NCBI GenBank assembly: GCA_043755435.1
Contig: JAYUSZ010000427.1
Coordinates: 1 to 19,175, forward strand
Length of the DNA: 19,175 bases
Direction of reading: 5' to 3'
Source of the DNA: JANXSF01 sp043755435
GTDB taxonomy: Bacteria; Acidobacteriota; Terriglobia; Bryobacterales; Bryobacteraceae
Positions 1 to 6,985 of the stretch are shown here, in pieces. Position 1 is the stretch's first letter. Every line of letters starts with the position of its first letter. The notes under the pieces were generated by a model, which was not told the DNA's origin, made no database searches, and worked only from the letters and a program-made list of their open reading frames with translations. The position numbers and the translations under genes are program-made.

Positions 1-57
1 GATCATGCCCGGACCTTTGTGCAATCCGTTGGCCAGTTCGAAATTAAGGATAAATAG
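1..57 (+). CDS. Possible C-terminal tail of an upstream gene (partial)
   Basis: Frame 1 is open from the window edge for 18 codons and ends at TAG (55-57). The tail reads DHARTFVQSVGQFEIKDK, which is plausible protein but too short to assign to a family. It would be a rightward gene converging on the leftward operon that ends at 230, with a hairpin at 179-202 between them. The support is only an open frame at an edge, so it may be chance. Confidence 0.25.
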   Translation, partial: DHARTFVQSVGQFEIKDK

Positions 58-178
58 GGATATTACTGGCCGCTTGGGGCCATCGATGAAAGGTCTTGGT
101 AAATGAAGTTATCCATTTGGATAATGAAGCAGACACCGAAGGGCAGGAAAAACTGGAAGGAACTTGCAACATCCATCA

Positions 179-202
179 GGCGGAAGCCATGCGGTTTCCG
201 CC
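179..202 (-). terminator. Hairpin, probable terminator of the leftward STAS/phosphatase/kinase operon
   Basis: Two 10-base arms, GGCGGAAGCC (179-188) and GGTTTCCGCC (193-202), pair with one G-T wobble around a 4-base ATGC loop. The hairpin begins 28 bases past the stop codon of the last gene of the leftward operon. There is no strong T tract on either side, so a classical Rho-independent terminator is not certain. It could serve both strands if a gene ends at 57. Confidence 0.5.
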
Positions 203-229
203 CTTGGGTTTCGAACTCAAACTCAAATA

Positions 230-574
230 TTAAGCGACTGCTTTGCGAGCTTCCGCTTCATCCGTCTGCAGCGTCGTATACTTAGCCAGCCCAAGCATCG
301 TGAATACCTTTACGAAATGCGCCGACAAGCCAAAGCACACTACTTTCTGCGGAACCTTGCTAGCCGCCATCATCAACTGAATCACCAGCGCAATGCCGCT
401 GGAATTCAAGTAAGGTACTTTAGAGAAATCTAAAAGGATGTTCTTCGTCCCCGCCGCCAGAGCCTTGTACTGGCCAAGAACCGCATCTTCAGAGAGGCTG
501 GTAATGTCGCCTTCAAATCGCATCACGGCTAAGTCGCCGCTCTGGTCTACTTTCGTCTTCGTTGGTGTAACCAT
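230..574 (-). CDS. STAS-domain anti-anti-sigma factor (SpoIIAA/RsbV-like)
   Basis: This 114-residue protein is one STAS domain of the usual anti-sigma-factor-antagonist length. Such proteins bind an RsbW-type kinase when unphosphorylated and so release the sigma factor; phosphorylation on a conserved Ser/Thr stops the binding. The phosphoacceptor loop is visible as YLNSSGIAL (about residues 55-63), with Ser58 and Ser59 present. The residue before them is Asn, where DSxG is usual. It is the last gene of the leftward operon, 4 bases after the kinase stop, so it is almost certainly the kinase's substrate and partner. The only SD-like bases (AAGGG) lie rather far upstream of the ATG, which suggests translational coupling. 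The family is clear; the identity of the target sigma factor is not visible. Confidence 0.9.
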   Translation of the reverse strand: MVTPTKTKVDQSGDLAVMRFEGDITSLSEDAVLGQYKALAAGTKNILLDFSKVPYLNSSGIALVIQLMMAASKVPQKVVCFGLSAHFVKVFTMLGLAKYTTLQTDEAEARKAVA

Positions 575-578
575 AAAA

Positions 579-1025
579 TTATATTTTCCCTTCAGGATGT
601 AAATGAATCACCAGACGGGCGTAACTGCCGCTGCCCTGTTGTGCGCTAACGTATTCAACTTCGTCCACCAATGCTTGAATCAGAAACATCCCCATTCCAC
701 GAGGATCTTCTTCGCCCATCATCTTGCGATCAATATCGGGCACATGCATCTGTTCGTGCACCCCCGGCCCCTGATCGCGGATCTTCACTTCCAAAGATTC
801 CAGGCTCATGGACATAGTCACAACCACACCCAGCAATTCGTTCAACTGATTGCCGTGTTCTATGGCGTTGATACACGCCTCGGAAACTGCCGTTTTCAAA
901 TCGTCCACACGATCACTTGAAAAACCCATTAAATCCGCAACACTTGCCGCGGTGTTCATGGCCACTTTCTCGAAGCCGAGTCTGGTGGGTAGACGCAGTT
1001 CCGTAATAATTGGATCAGCCGTCAT
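579..1025 (-). CDS. RsbW/SpoIIAB-like anti-sigma serine kinase (HATPase)
   Basis: A 148-residue GHKL-type ATPase. The N box is EACINAIEHG (about 49-58, with Glu49 and Asn53). The G1 box is IRDQGPGV (82-89, with Asp84). The G2 box is PRGMGMFL (108-115). Proteins of this type either hold a sigma factor inactive or phosphorylate their STAS antagonist. The length is normal and nothing looks damaged. Its ATG overlaps the TGA of the upstream phosphatase gene (ATGA, 1025-1022), so the two are translationally coupled. The STAS substrate gene follows 4 bases later. The phosphatase-kinase-antagonist order is a complete partner-switching cassette. No sigma factor gene lies beside it, so its target is elsewhere or is not a sigma factor. 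Confidence 0.9.
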   Translation of the reverse strand: MTADPIITELRLPTRLGFEKVAMNTAASVADLMGFSSDRVDDLKTAVSEACINAIEHGNQLNELLGVVVTMSMSLESLEVKIRDQGPGVHEQMHVPDIDRKMMGEEDPRGMGMFLIQALVDEVEYVSAQQGSGSYARLVIHLHPEGKI

Positions 1026-2218
1026 ACAATGTCTCCTTTAAATGCCCGGCACAAGTACAGCGCGGTCATATCATCGGTCTGGTGAGCCCCACCGGAAAAT
1101 CGGGCTAATGTATGCCAAACACGATCCAGCAGATCCGGTGTAGGGGATTCGTGCATCAATCCCATCAGCCGGTCTTCGCCAAACTCTTCTTCTTCCTGAA
1201 AAACTTCTGTCAATCCGTCAGTGTACAGCAGAATCTGGCTGCCTTCACGAAGAGTGTGCCTTTCAATTTCATATTTTAGATTTGGAAGCAATCCCAATGG
1301 CGGACCGCTGGCACCAATCCTCAGACGGTCTCCGCCCGATACAAGAAACGCAGGATTGTGCCCACAATTCACTACTTCAACCTCATGGCTCACGGGATCA
1401 AGGCACATCAAAATAGCAGTGACGTATCGACGCCTTGCCTCCAAGCCTTCTTGCCAATGAAGAGTACTCAAGCGGGCAGCCATCTCATCCAGCGGCAATC
1501 CTGCCGTGGCGATCGCTCGAAAGCTGGAACGGAATGTAACACTGATCATGGCCGATGCCAGACCCTTCCCTGCAACGTCCGCCATCACCACCATCAGCCG
1601 CCCATCGGGTAAGCTAACAGCGTCCACATAGTCACCACCAACTTCATAACAGGTGGTAGAACGGAAGGCCAAGGAGTAGCCTCCAATATCCGGCACACTG
1701 TGTGGCAGCAGACTGCGTTGAATGGCACGCGCCGCATCTAAGTCCAGTTTCACTCTTTCCCACTCAATCGTTTTTTCGTGATGCTGCGCATTGCCAATTG
1801 CCAGCGCGGATTGCAGCGCCAGCCCTTCCAGGAAGTCAGCTTCTTCCAGTGACAACGGCTCACTCCGGCAAATAATCAAATGCGCCAGCGTCTCGCCGCG
1901 TTCGCCGGTTAGCGGTGCTGATGTATACCCAGGCATGTCAGCTGTTTCCGTCCAGCGTGACCAATCGTCGGGAACTTCGCCATAAATGTTCGTTCTTGTT
2001 TGAAATTGTGGCGATGCGGAAAAGAAGAAAGATCCATCCGCTTCCAGTTCCTTAGCGGCGATTTCCAACACTCCCGCCAGGACTTCATCCAGGCGAATGG
2101 TGGAATGCACTCGACGAGCCGCTTCCAGCAAACTCTGAACGCGCGCCAACTTCTGCTGAAGATCTATCGTCTCTCCGCGTTCTTGATGTGTCCCATGCAT
2201 CATCATAGTATCTCCCAT
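1022..2218 (-). CDS. GAF-domain PP2C/SpoIIE-type phosphatase (RsbU-like)
   Basis: This cytosolic serine phosphatase should dephosphorylate the STAS antagonist encoded two genes downstream. Residues 20-150 look like a short coiled coil followed by a GAF-like sensor domain, and 165-398 form the SpoIIE/PP2C domain. Metal-binding and core motifs are present: GGDYVDAV (Asp196), MADVAGKG (Asp213), NCGHNPAF (284-291), LLYTDGLTEVF (Asp334) and QTDDMTALY (380-388). The longest frame starts at 2218, directly after the stop of the STAS gene before it. However, GGGAGA inside that frame is spaced well for the ATG cluster at codons 5-7 (2206-2198), so the true start is probably there. The phosphatase end overlaps the kinase start. 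What the GAF domain senses cannot be read from sequence. Confidence 0.92.
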   Translation of the reverse strand: MGDTMMMHGTHQERGETIDLQQKLARVQSLLEAARRVHSTIRLDEVLAGVLEIAAKELEADGSFFFSASPQFQTRTNIYGEVPDDWSRWTETADMPGYTSAPLTGERGETLAHLIICRSEPLSLEEADFLEGLALQSALAIGNAQHHEKTIEWERVKLDLDAARAIQRSLLPHSVPDIGGYSLAFRSTTCYEVGGDYVDAVSLPDGRLMVVMADVAGKGLASAMISVTFRSSFRAIATAGLPLDEMAARLSTLHWQEGLEARRRYVTAILMCLDPVSHEVEVVNCGHNPAFLVSGGDRLRIGASGPPLGLLPNLKYEIERHTLREGSQILLYTDGLTEVFQEEEEFGEDRLMGLMHESPTPDLLDRVWHTLARFSGGAHQTDDMTALYLCRAFKGDIV

Positions 2219-2482
2219 TTACAACTTCCCAAAACTTACCAGTGCCGATGGCTCGTCCTCAAATATCTCAAACGTTGTGTAGAGTTTAGTAACGTGCAGT
2301 AAGGAATGTACACGCTTCGCCGGTCGCAACAGTTTCATAGTGTGGCCGCAGTTCATTACCGATGTGCAGCTAGCCACCAGTTCACCCAAACCGCCGGACA
2401 GGTCCACAAGAAAATCGTTCTGCCGTTGATTGGCCGTACGAATGTATTGACGAAGTTTCGATGGTTTGATTGTTAGAGACAT
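2219..2482 (-). CDS. Shortened STAS-domain protein lacking the phosphoserine loop (degenerate antagonist paralogue)
   Basis: From the ATG at 2482 this reads 87 residues, starting MSLTIKP. The C-terminal two thirds is a typical STAS antagonist: GLGELVASCTSV, KLLRPAKRVHSLL and VTKLYTTFEIFEDE. Compared with the STAS protein at 3982-4356, about 26 residues are missing after the N-terminus and about seven more just before GLGEL. The second gap removes exactly the I-D-S-x loop that carries the phosphorylated serine, yet the frame stays open. A longer start at 2539 is possible but adds 19 residues unlike the family. The gene ends in TAA directly abutting the phosphatase frame. It may be a decaying gene kept only as an operon leader, or a non-phosphorylatable variant; I favour decay. 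Confidence 0.65.
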   Translation of the reverse strand: MSLTIKPSKLRQYIRTANQRQNDFLVDLSGGLGELVASCTSVMNCGHTMKLLRPAKRVHSLLHVTKLYTTFEIFEDEPSALVSFGKL

Positions 2483-2494
2483 GCCAAGCTGTAC

Positions 2495-2510
2495 AGCAAG
2501 CTGTGGGCCA
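2495..2510 (-). promoter_or_regulatory. Candidate sigma-54 (-24/-12) promoter for the leftward partner-switching operon
   Basis: Read leftward, the site is TGGCCCACAGCTTGCT. It matches the TGGC-N7-TTGC consensus with the required GG-N10-GC spacing. It sits in the gap between the leftward operon and a divergent gene for a sigma-54 activator. Counting 12 bases on from the -12 C places the transcript start near 2484, only two bases before the ATG at 2482. Either the first STAS frame is leaderless, or the promoter mainly serves the phosphatase gene. No activator-binding repeats were identified. Confidence 0.6.
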
Positions 2511-2566
2511 ATGATGAAACCCTTATATTCTAATAACATTGCTGCTGGGACTATACATCCTGGATA

Positions 2567-3982
2567 ATGAATGGAACCAAAAGGATAATGACTTCGCCCC
2601 TCGCTGATTCCCCAGCCAAGCTATTACTGAATGCATCCGTGCTGGTTTTTCTGTTCCGCGCATTGGCGGGATCAAGAGACTCGGTACGCCGCAAGGAAGT
2701 TGCCTCCCAACTGCTCAGCCTGCTTGCCGACTTCATTCCCTTTGAATCCGGCGTCGCACTTCTAGGGGGGCCAGATGATGATCTGGAGGCACAGTTTTTG
2801 GAAAACGGTCTTGACATGGCCACTTGGCAGCGCCTGCTCAAAGAAGGAGCTTTCCAGCAAGACGAAATCGCGGTAGTACCGATTTATGCCTATGGTGTCC
2901 TGGCTGGAACTGTGATCCTTCGAGGCACACAGCACGATGCAATGCCTGTGCTGAGTGCCGTTGCCAGTCTTGCGTCGGTGGCCGTGGAAAGTGTACGAGA
3001 AGTGGAACGCCTGCGCGATTCTTGCCAAGCGCTGGAATTACGAGTCTTTGGAACAGGCGGGATATTAGGGCAAAGCCCTGGTATTTTGAAACTACTGGCT
3101 CAAATTGAAAAGCTCGCCCCTCGTGATACCACGGTGCTCATTCAAGGTGAAAGCGGCACTGGTAAGGAGTTAGTGGCTCGTTTGTTGCATCAGGGCAGCC
3201 CCCGAGCCGATGCCCCTTTCGTAGCCATCAACTGCGCAGCCATCGCCGATTCCCTGCTAGAAAGTGAACTATTCGGCCATGAAAAAGGCGCATTCACTGG
3301 CGCGACGGTTCTGAAAAAAGGCAAATTGGAATCGGCCGATAGCGGCACACTTTTCCTGGATGAAATTGGAGAATTGGCATTGCCGCTTCAAGCAAAGTTA
3401 TTGCGCGTGTTGCAGGAGCGAGAAGTGGAAAGAGTCGGCGGCACAAAGGCCGTTCGCGTGAACATTCGTGTGGTGGCGGCCACCAATCGCGATCTTGCGG
3501 AACGGGTGAAGGATGGCGGGTTTCGTGCCGATCTGTATCATCGGCTGAACGTAGTCGCTGTGCGGACGCCACCCCTTCGGACCCGAAAAGAAGACATTCC
3601 AGTGCTTGGTAAACATTTCCTCGGGTTATCCGGCGATGCATCAAAGAAGCTCACTCCGGAAACTTTGCGTTGCTTGGTATCTTACGACTGGCCAGGCAAT
3701 GTTCGAGAACTTGCCAATGCAATGGAATATGCGGTGGCGCTTGGCAGCGACGGTCCAGTAACGCCAGGCGATCTGCCGGAGACCATTTGGGATGCGTCGC
3801 CCCTGGAAGATCTTGGCGCCTTTCAAGTTTCCGTCTCAGACGCCAAACGAGAGAGCGTCCTGCGCGCTTATCAGCAGAGCGGTGGAGATTATAAAATGGC
3901 TGCGAAATTATTGGGCTTGAATCCAACTTACTTGTTGCGGCTTGTCCGCAACCTGGGGCTGCGCGATGCGCTGAAAAAATAA
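2567..3982 (+). CDS. Sigma-54-dependent transcriptional activator (GAF, AAA+, Fis-type HTH)
   Basis: A 471-residue NtrC-family activator that uses ATP hydrolysis to open sigma-54 promoters. Residues 1-150 form a GAF-like sensory region rather than a response-regulator receiver, since no receiver phosphoacceptor pattern is seen. Residues 160-390 are the AAA+ domain: Walker A GESGTGKE (194-201), the sigma-54 contact loop GAFTGA (241-246), Walker B TLFLDEIGE (261-269) and WPGNVREL (375-382). Residues 430-465 form the Fis-like helix-turn-helix that binds enhancer sites. All signature residues are intact. Start 2567 is used; ATG 2588, preceded by AAGGATA, is an equally good choice. The gene is divergent from the partner-switching operon and its TAA overlaps the next ATG (TAATG at 3980-3984). 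Confidence 0.93.
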   Translation: MNGTKRIMTSPLADSPAKLLLNASVLVFLFRALAGSRDSVRRKEVASQLLSLLADFIPFESGVALLGGPDDDLEAQFLENGLDMATWQRLLKEGAFQQDEIAVVPIYAYGVLAGTVILRGTQHDAMPVLSAVASLASVAVESVREVERLRDSCQALELRVFGTGGILGQSPGILKLLAQIEKLAPRDTTVLIQGESGTGKELVARLLHQGSPRADAPFVAINCAAIADSLLESELFGHEKGAFTGATVLKKGKLESADSGTLFLDEIGELALPLQAKLLRVLQEREVERVGGTKAVRVNIRVVAATNRDLAERVKDGGFRADLYHRLNVVAVRTPPLRTRKEDIPVLGKHFLGLSGDASKKLTPETLRCLVSYDWPGNVRELANAMEYAVALGSDGPVTPGDLPETIWDASPLEDLGAFQVSVSDAKRESVLRAYQQSGGDYKMAAKLLGLNPTYLLRLVRNLGLRDALKK

Positions 3983-4356
3983 TGGCCTTCGAGTTTACGG
4001 TTGAACAGCCCATTCGTCCAGGAGAAACCATTTCGATTCGATTGAGCGGACGCCTGACACTAGGTCCGCAGCTGCTCCAATTCGGCCGACGAGTTGCTGA
4101 TCTGCTGGCCTCACTACGACCAGCTGGTCTGATTCTGAAAATGAATGAAGTCGAGGACATCGACAGCGCTGGGCTCGGCGAACTCGTGGTGCTCTATACA
4201 ACTGCCGGGCACGGTGGCTGCCGCTTCTGTCTATTGAGTCCTTCGCCACGAATAGTAAGGTTGCTTGAGACGACCAAACTATCAGGAATACTGCCCAACT
4301 TCGACGATAACGAGCTCGCCCAGGCCTGGATTAATGGGCAGACAGGATCGATTTAA
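3982..4356 (+). CDS. STAS-domain protein co-translated with the sigma-54 activator
   Basis: This 124-residue STAS domain is of normal size, with RLSGRLTLG near residues 20-28 and IDSAGLGELV at 60-69. The usual DSSG/DSTG loop here reads DSAG: Ser62 remains but the next position is Ala63. Its ATG overlaps the stop codon of the activator gene, which implies coupled, roughly equal synthesis. It may be a second substrate of the RsbW-like kinase at 579-1025, or it may bind the activator directly; both are inference. Note GLGELV and the KL-to-F/DD C-terminal pattern shared with the shortened STAS gene at 2219-2482. The two look like paralogues on opposite sides of the same divergent locus. Confidence 0.85.
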   Translation: MAFEFTVEQPIRPGETISIRLSGRLTLGPQLLQFGRRVADLLASLRPAGLILKMNEVEDIDSAGLGELVVLYTTAGHGGCRFCLLSPSPRIVRLLETTKLSGILPNFDDNELAQAWINGQTGSI

Positions 4357-4420
4357 TCCAAGAAGCGTGGGTTGGTGCACGAAACGCAAACAAACTAGCG
4401 AATCTAACTTTTCAGCCCTA

Positions 4421-5234
4421 CTTCCAATCAGAAATCCACATCCAAAGACAGGGTAATAAACCCGTCAAGTTCGTCTCAATAACTAACTCGTCGCAAGATA
4501 TTTGAAAACAGAATAAGTCCCATCAACATCCAGGGGGATCCGCGCCCTACCGCAATTCCCCTACCCTGTGCAACTTCATCAAATTCGTCGTCCCTGCCCG
4601 CCCAATCGGCTGCCCCGCCACCATCACCACCAAATCGCGAATCTTCATCCAATTCCGGTCAAGCAACATCCGATCCATCTGCGCCAGCATCTCATCCGTC
4701 GTGCTCACCATCGGAGCCACAATTGCCCGCACTCCAAAAACTGCCGAAAGTTGCCGGGCCACGGGCTCCGAACTTGTAAATGCGTAAATCGGAACCGGCG
4801 GCCTGTACCGTGCAATCAGCCGCGCCGTCGACCGCGTTGCTGTGAACACCGCAATCGCCGAAACCCCCGCTTTCCTCGGCGGCTGTAATCCCCGTCTGAT
4901 ACGCCCCGTCCGCAATCATTTCCGCCACAGATGGCGATGCCCGCAACGGCAATTTCTGGAACCCTCGATCCTTCAGCGAGACCTCCGCCTCCACCGCAAT
5001 GCGCGCCATCATCTTCACGCTTTCCACTGGATACTTCCCCGCACCGGTTTCCGCTGACAACATCACCGCATCCTTTCCATCGTAGATAGCGTTGGCAATA
5101 TCACTCACTTCCGCACGTGTCGGCACTGGATTTTCAATCATCGATTCCAACATCTGCGTCGCAGTAATCACAACCTTTCCATGCTGCCTCGCCCGTTCAA
5201 TAATCGACTTCTGAATAAACGGCACCATCTCCAC
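4421..5234 (-). repeat. Left copy of a ~0.8-kb direct repeat (3' end of pyk and flank)
   Basis: This stretch aligns in the same orientation with 13386-14183, which covers the 3' half of pyruvate kinase and the DNA past its stop. The match begins at a shared CTTCCAATCAGAAA (4421 and 13386), becomes strong from CGCAAGAT (4492 and 13441), and ends at CCATCTCCAC (5225-5234 and 14174-14183). Differences include scattered substitutions, a 13-base insertion near 4879-4891 and a 12-base deletion near 5225. It marks the left edge of the accessory island. Confidence 0.85.
4547..5234 (-). pseudogene. pyk: Truncated, frameshifted pyruvate kinase 3' fragment
   Basis: The fragment begins at the GVEM that follows the metal-binding ARGDL motif and runs to the normal C-terminus HRVGELR. 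The N-terminal barrel half and the B domain, with the RxNxS and KIEKPE active-site segments, are absent. Two indels relative to the intact gene are visible: loss of four codons (ALEK) after VEM, and a 13-base insertion near 4879-4891 that shifts the frame. The reading therefore continues from 4915 downward in a second frame (AGVSAIAVFTAT onward). Otherwise the protein is nearly identical: in the last 107 residues I count three differences. It cannot make an active kinase. It is best explained as the displaced original 3' end of pyk left by integration of the island, or as the remnant of a tandem duplication. Confidence 0.9.
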
Positions 5235-5308
5235 TGTGCTTCGTGTTCTTGAAAATCATGACACCCCCGCTCTGGATGCTTTATTCTAAAAGTGCAGGAG
5301 ACCTCATC

Positions 5309-5644
5309 ATGCACATCGACATCGCCCTCGAAACCGAACGCTTAATCCGTGAGGAAATTGGCAACAGCCATTTTCGCTCCGTTGATGAGTTGATCAAAGC
5401 TGGTGTTGAGGCATTGCGCCAGAAGAACGCGCCGAAAAGTCTCGTCCAATTCTTCCGCGAGTCTCCCCTAGTAGGTCTTGAACTGACCTTTGAGCGCGAA
5501 GCAGACAGCCTTAATACTCGGAACGTTTCTACTGGAGAAGAGAAAGCCAACGCATTCCTTCAATGGGCGGACAGCTTTCCCGATTCACCGCCTCTTTCCG
5601 ACGAAGCCATCAGCCGCGACAACATGTATCCTGATCGCTGGTAA
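5309..5644 (+). CDS. ParD/CopG-like antitoxin of a PIN-toxin module
   Basis: This 111-residue protein starts at ATG 5309, supported by GCAGGAG 8 bases upstream; a longer frame from 5243 lacks such support. Residues 1-40 (MHIDIALETERLIREEIG through VDELIKAGVEALRQK) resemble the ribbon-helix-helix antitoxins that bind DNA and their toxin. The remaining 70 residues, ending SRDNMYPDRW, presumably hold the toxin-binding tail. Three bases after its stop a frame opens with MRVLVDTNV, the start of a PIN ribonuclease toxin, which is broken after about ten codons. The antitoxin is therefore an orphan unless it acts on another toxin. It is the first gene inside the island. Family placement is by N-terminal pattern only. 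Confidence 0.7.
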   Translation: MHIDIALETERLIREEIGNSHFRSVDELIKAGVEALRQKNAPKSLVQFFRESPLVGLELTFEREADSLNTRNVSTGEEKANAFLQWADSFPDSPPLSDEAISRDNMYPDRW

Positions 5645-5647
5645 AGG

Positions 5648-5839
5648 ATGAGAGTCCTCGTCGACACAAACGTACACTATCGGAAGCCCGTCGGCACCAC
5701 AAAGGGTCGTTGTGCAACAATCGGCATTGGCAAATTGGTGAGGAAAAGCGCCGGTGCTATTCGCCATGACTATGCCGTTTTTCCCGGTATTTGGTGGTAC
5801 ATCTTCATGAAAACTGAGGTGATCGATGAAGGCTGTTGA
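5648..5839 (+). pseudogene. Truncated PIN-domain (VapC-type) toxin
   Basis: The frame begins MRVLVDTNV, the hallmark first beta strand of PIN toxins with its first metal-binding Asp (residue 6). It follows the antitoxin stop by 3 bases, as expected for the second gene of a vapBC-like operon. From about residue 10 the translation (HYRKPVGTTKG onward) no longer resembles a PIN domain, and the other acidic residues (the mid-domain Glu and the Asp pair near the end) are not recognisable. The frame closes after 63 codons, against a family length of about 130-140. Most of the toxin has been deleted and the adjoining DNA runs into the next module, whose ATG at 5826 lies inside this frame. Confidence 0.65.
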
Positions 5840-6080
5840 ATTCGAAACAACCTTGAACCAAGGAGGGCAGATCGTCCTGCCCGCCGAATTTCTTAGCGAC
5901 ATCCCAGCGGGACAGCAACTGAAAGTCGTAGTGATGTGGGAGTCCACACCTGCCGATTCGGCTTGGCGCGCAACTGGACAACTCAGATTTGAAGAAGCGT
6001 ACTGCGCCGCAGACGCTGTTTACGAGCAACTCATCCATTTAACTCCAGACCGAAGCTCCAGTCCGCTGAAGTCGTATTGA
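5826..6080 (+). CDS. Small antitoxin (AbrB-like) paired with a MazF/PemK toxin
   Basis: An 84-residue protein with NQGGQIVLPAEF at 11-22, the hairpin pattern (G-x-I-x-L/V-P) of AbrB/MazE-type swapped-hairpin DNA-binding proteins. An acidic and aromatic segment, RFEEAYCAADAVYEQLIHL (about 53-71), would be the toxin-neutralising part. The TGA at 6078-6080 overlaps the TTG that begins the next frame, a MazF-like toxin, so the pair is coupled. No other start is better placed than ATG 5826. Family membership rests on the hairpin pattern and the toxin neighbour; the C-terminal half is not one I recognise. Confidence 0.6.
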   Translation: MKAVEFETTLNQGGQIVLPAEFLSDIPAGQQLKVVVMWESTPADSAWRATGQLRFEEAYCAADAVYEQLIHLTPDRSSSPLKSY

Positions 6081-6376
6081 TCCGGATGCAGTTCCAGCAA
6101 GCGCTGGGCTCAAAAATTCGGCCAGCCCTGGTTCTGTTCGACGCCGGTGACGCGGATTTCTTTGCGGCCCCGATCACGTCACAACCAAGGGTTTCGGAGT
6201 ACGACCTCGCCATCGCCGACTGGCAAGCGGCTGGCCTGAATGTGCCCTCGACGGTGCGGGTGCACAAGCTGACCACGTTGGCTAAAACCGACATCCTTCG
6301 TAGTCTTGGTGTCTGCTCAAACCCTGATGGTGAAATGCTCTCCATGCTCCTTTGCCGCATTTTCTGCCCAGCCTGA
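6077..6376 (+). CDS. MazF/PemK-family endoribonuclease toxin
   Basis: About 99 residues with clear PemK/MazF features: GSKIRPALVLFDAGD (the RPALVL strand), APITSQPRVSEYDLAI, DWQAAGLNVPSTVRVHKLTTL and an ILRSLGV helix. These toxins cut mRNA at short motifs and are blocked by the antitoxin encoded just upstream. The only start near the domain edge is TTG at 6077, overlapping the antitoxin stop. The same frame continues upstream with homologous-looking residues (SAEVV before LIRMQF) but offers no ATG or GTG. The original start may thus have been lost, or the toxin may be made by coupling from TTG. The C-terminal tail after LGV (CSNPDGEML onward) is unlike the usual ending. It may be weakly expressed or partly decayed. 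Confidence 0.7.
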   Translation: MIRMQFQQALGSKIRPALVLFDAGDADFFAAPITSQPRVSEYDLAIADWQAAGLNVPSTVRVHKLTTLAKTDILRSLGVCSNPDGEMLSMLLCRIFCPA

Positions 6377-6382
6377 GCGTGA

Positions 6383-6632
6383 TCATCGGTAAGAGGGCAG
6401 TTTCCAGGCACAATGAGGATCACTACCGGGGACTGGCATTGCTTGGATCTCCAGCCACCTGGGAGGTTTTGTAATCCAGCGCCGCACTTCCAACGGAGCA
6501 TCATCATCCTTGAGTTCTGACGCTACCACAGTGGGAAGGATCACTCTATCAAACAGTCGGGGAAGCACCATCAACGCGTCCGATCAGAATGAGGTAATTG
6601 ATCGGGCTGGTGTCAGCAATGACTAACTGCAC
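6383..6632 (-). pseudogene. Frameshifted, C-terminally truncated DUF3368 PIN toxin
   Basis: Reading leftward from GTG 6632, three bases after the antitoxin stop, the start is VQLVIADTSPINYLILIGRVD. This is the N-terminal PIN strand with its Asp (ADTSP). The reading must then change frame near 6570 to continue MVLPRLFDRVILPTVVASEL, which carries the conserved Glu, and then WITKPPRWLEIQAMP. It stops at 6383 after DPHCAWKLPSYR. The last third of the family, with the final acidic metal ligands and the DD motif, is missing. One frameshift plus the loss of the C-terminus makes the toxin inactive. Its remaining partner is the UPF0175 gene just upstream. Confidence 0.8.
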
Positions 6633-6635
6633 GAG

Positions 6636-6899
6636 TTAGAACCCAAGGCTTTTCAACGCTGCCTGTTCCTGCTCAAAATCTTCGAGGGTGTACTCTTCAT
6701 AGACCCCATGAGCCTTTAGAAATCCATCCAGTTTCCACCGGGTCCCAAAGACCAGCAGCCGCCGCAGCTCGGGCTTGGTGATGCGCTCCTTCTTGAATTC
6801 TTCAAGACCGAAGGCTTCCAGAGCCCGACGCGCCAAATCGCCATCGGCCGCGCTCATGTGGTTGGCGATGTCGTCGGGAATGTGGACGGTTACTTCCAT
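6636..6899 (-). CDS. UPF0175-family antitoxin
   Basis: This 87-residue protein has the whole UPF0175 pattern: MEVTVHIPDDIA at the start, ARRALEAFGLEEFKKERIT (23-41), ELRRLLVFGTRWKLDGFLKAHGVYEEYTLEDFEQE (44-78), and LGF at the end. Members pair with DUF3368 PIN toxins and usually precede them. Here the toxin begins 3 bases downstream but is broken (6383-6632), which leaves the antitoxin as the intact survivor. The length is normal and no residue looks wrong. It probably binds its own promoter in the gap between 6900 and 6985, but no operator was identified. Confidence 0.88.
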   Translation of the reverse strand: MEVTVHIPDDIANHMSAADGDLARRALEAFGLEEFKKERITKPELRRLLVFGTRWKLDGFLKAHGVYEEYTLEDFEQEQAALKSLGF

Positions 6900-6985
6900 A
6901 AAACCACGCTACTCCGCCCAGTGCGCCGGAGTCAAACAGGTACAAGCAAACGTCCTTTATGTCTGGCGCTATGCGTCGTAGTAAT

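Noticed and set aside
164..433. Plus-strand frame in the first 450 bases
   Set aside because: Much of it is antisense to the STAS gene and it has no family features.
4547..5234. Two separate small genes on the minus strand (4547-4915 and 4692-5234)
   Set aside because: They are the two frames of one pyruvate kinase fragment split by a 13-base insertion.
6031..6507. Minus-strand frame of 158 codons containing an LTDDHAQAG segment resembling a PIN end
   Set aside because: Most of it is antisense to the MazF-like gene. The resemblance is four residues long and does not join the DUF3368 fragment in a natural way.
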